6,604 bases of DNA from Patescibacteria group bacterium (GTDB taxonomy: Bacteria > Patescibacteriota > Minisyncoccia > Minisyncoccales > PEYH01): NCBI GenBank assembly GCA_018901715.1, contig JAHIEL010000015.1, positions 1 through 6,604 on the forward strand. Reading direction: 5' to 3'. The notes below the pieces were generated by a model that ran no database searches, had not been told where the DNA came from, and saw only the letters and a program-made list of their open reading frames with translations. The position numbers were made by a program, and so were the translations under genes. Below, piece after piece: positions 5,171 to 6,604 of this stretch. The stretch's first letter is position 1; the number at the start of each line of letters is the position of its first letter.

Positions 5171-5265
5171 CCGCTACCGCCCCCGTCCTCATAAGAAAAA
5201 ATCATTGATAATTAATCATTGATAATTAAAGAAAAAGAAAGAAGGCGCGGGGGGCGGGGCGGGGG
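5171..5265 (+). repeat. Inverted-repeat element, copy 2 (59-base core at 5187-5245)
   Basis: The core at 5187-5245 is identical to 1764-1822, including the tandem 14-mer (5201-5214 and 5215-5228). The C-rich left flank (GCCCCCG at 5179-5185) can pair with the G-rich right flank (CGGGGGGC at 5248-5255) with a bulge. The right flank continues as GGGG-C-GGGGG to 5265. The arms differ in sequence from copy 1 but keep the same C-rich/G-rich polarity and approximate complementarity. It lies 18 bases before the start of the membrane HTH protein, on the same strand as copy 1, and likewise upstream of a gene. Confidence 0.85.
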
Positions 5266-5282
5266 AATCAATAATCAATCTT

Positions 5283-6604
5283 ATGTCCGAGGAGGAGCTT
5301 AAAACAAATAAAATACAGGGTAAGGAGGAATATATTTCCCTTGCTAAGGCATCAGAGTCCTCTCCTTATTCACAGGATTATTTAAGTTTGCGAGCTAGGC
5401 AAGGGAAGCTAAAAGCAGTAAAGCTTGGTAGAAATTGGGCTACTAAAAAAGAATGGGTAGAGAATTACACTGCTTCAATGGGTGAATATAGAGAAGAGTT
5501 AAATCATAAAATAAAAGAAAATGGCGGAGAGCCAGTTCAACTTAAATATAAAGAGCTTGGGCAAACAAAAGAAATAAAAGAACAAGAGAAGGAATTAATT
5601 CAGAACGATGTTTCAATTCAAAAAGATATCTTACTTCAAAACATAGAAGCAAAAGCAAAGCCGATTATTCCAAATGGCAAAGAAAAGGGCTTTAAGTTTG
5701 CAATTGTCACAGGTCTTACTTTTTTGGTTTTATTATCTTCTGTTGCTCTTTGGCAAGAAGCATTGCCAGGCAGATATAAACAGTTTGATATTTTTGATGC
5801 TGAAGTTGTAAAAATTTTTCAGCCGATAGCTAAGGCGCTTGATAATGGCTTTACAGATATTAATTTGGCTTTTAATTATTTATTTTCTACAGGGAAAAAT
5901 AAAACAGGGCTAATTTATAAAAAAGGTATTTTCCACGAAACAGCCGACATCTTTGGCTCATATTTCAATTGGGCAAAAGAAAAAGTTGGAAAATTATTTT
6001 CTTCTGACCTACAAATAGTAGAAAGGTTTGATGATGCGAATAAGATTTTAATAGACGATGCTAAACTTGACGCTATAGATGTAAATCAAAAATTAGATAC
6101 TTTAAGAAAGATTTTAGCTAAAGAAGATTTAAGCGAAACCGATATTTTAATCTTGAAACAAGAAATCGCCAGTTTGAAAGCAGGAGGGTTTCAAACTAAC
6201 CAAATAGTGCAAGAGGTTCAAAGTATTACCAAAATATATCCCAAAGAAATCATAGAAAAAAGAATTGAGATTTTAGATGAAGGAGCAAAAGAAACTTTAG
6301 CTGTATTAAAAAAACAAATAGAAGCGCTTGAGGAATGGGAAGATGATATTGCCAATCTAAAAAATATCACAAGCAAATTAAAAGCTACACCAAATACTGC
6401 TTATCATTCTTCTGCTCCTGTATATATTGAATCGCAAGGGCTTCAAGTTGGAGGGCATGGCACTTTCGCCTCTCTCGGAGTAACTGGCACTGGTTCTATT
6501 AATAACTTGGGTGTAGGAAGCAGTGCTACTATTGGAAGTCAGGCAAGTAACAATATGACTGTTTATGCTACTTCTCAATTTCTCTCTCCCGTAGATATCT
6601 CTGC
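5283..6604 (+). CDS. Membrane-anchored protein with N-terminal helix-turn-helix and repetitive exterior, 3' end missing
   Basis: The frame is open from the ATG at 5283 to the right edge (440 codons seen). Residues 17-63 (EYISLAKASESSPYSQDYL then ARQGKLKAVKLGRNWATKKEW) look like a MerR/excisionase-type helix-turn-helix: two helices, then the K-L-G-R-N-W wing and a final W-V-x-x-Y helix. Residues 64-136 are charged and probably helical. One membrane span covers about 137-157, preceded by Lys133, 135 and 138, so the N-terminus should be cytoplasmic and the rest outside. Residues 250-370 are rich in heptad-like helix and may form a coiled-coil stalk. From about 380 the composition changes to Gly/Ser/Thr/Val turns (GLQVGGHGTFASLGVTGTGS), like the beta repeats at the start of large fibre or adhesin proteins. 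I do not know the function. A surface fibre or adhesin is the best guess, and the HTH may bind DNA or may have been reused for protein contacts. No Shine-Dalgarno precedes the start. Confidence 0.85.
   Translation, partial: MSEEELKTNKIQGKEEYISLAKASESSPYSQDYLSLRARQGKLKAVKLGRNWATKKEWVENYTASMGEYREELNHKIKENGGEPVQLKYKELGQTKEIKEQEKELIQNDVSIQKDILLQNIEAKAKPIIPNGKEKGFKFAIVTGLTFLVLLSSVALWQEALPGRYKQFDIFDAEVVKIFQPIAKALDNGFTDINLAFNYLFSTGKNKTGLIYKKGIFHETADIFGSYFNWAKEKVGKLFSSDLQIVERFDDANKILIDDAKLDAIDVNQKLDTLRKILAKEDLSETDILILKQEIASLKAGGFQTNQIVQEVQSITKIYPKEIIEKRIEILDEGAKETLAVLKKQIEALEEWEDDIANLKNITSKLKATPNTAYHSSAPVYIESQGLQVGGHGTFASLGVTGTGSINNLGVGSSATIGSQASNNMTVYATSQFLSPVDIS

Noticed and set aside
5322..5343. 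AAGGAGG followed by TTG as an alternative start of the membrane HTH protein
   Set aside because: The TTG is out of frame, and starting here would cut into the helix-turn-helix domain.
6378..6578. Minus-strand open frame of 66 codons at the right end
   Set aside because: It is opposite the open frame of the membrane HTH protein, and its Ser-rich product reflects the Gly/Ser/Thr-coding strand.

Overview
The window is AT-rich chromosomal DNA. It most resembles a Candidate Phyla Radiation bacterium (Patescibacteria, probably Parcubacteria-like). This rests on the gene mix (type IV pilus pseudopilins, NAD-dependent ligase, RodA, and a membrane protein with an N-terminal helix-turn-helix of a type common in that group), on starts that mostly lack a Shine-Dalgarno sequence, and on the repeat-filled intergenic spacers. 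UGA ends ligA, so the UGA-as-glycine code of Gracilibacteria/SR1 is excluded. The lineage is inferred from recognition, not from a search.

Layout, all genes on the + strand. (1) Positions 2-1650 hold three small membrane-anchored pseudopilins in the order PilV/GspI-like (5' end outside the window), PilW/GspJ-like and PilX/GspK-like; they probably form the priming tip of a type IV pilus. (2) Positions 1651-1890 form a repeat-rich spacer with hairpins, an inverted-repeat element and a G-quadruplex motif. (3) Positions 1891-5027 carry ligA, then rodA overlapping it by one base, closed by a short intrinsic terminator at 5075-5095. (4) Positions 5028-5282 form a second spacer with another copy of the same element. 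(5) From 5283 a large open frame runs off the right end. It encodes a helix-turn-helix, one membrane span, a long helical region and the beginning of a Gly/Ser/Thr-rich beta repeat region.

The most unusual content lies between the genes. A 59-base sequence occurs twice without a mismatch (1764-1822 and 5187-5245). In both places it sits between C-rich and G-rich arms that differ in sequence but stay roughly complementary. Shorter inverted pieces of the same repeat lie exactly on the start codons of the PilW-like gene and ligA, so both proteins begin Met-Ile-Asn. Just before ligA, a 14-base duplication of the repeat unit leaves the good Shine-Dalgarno aimed at a five-codon frame whose stop overlaps the ligA start. 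The pilin genes are separated by a long hairpin element and what may be its decayed relative. None of the spacers exceeds 300 bases, and I see no tRNA, rRNA, CRISPR array or transposase gene.
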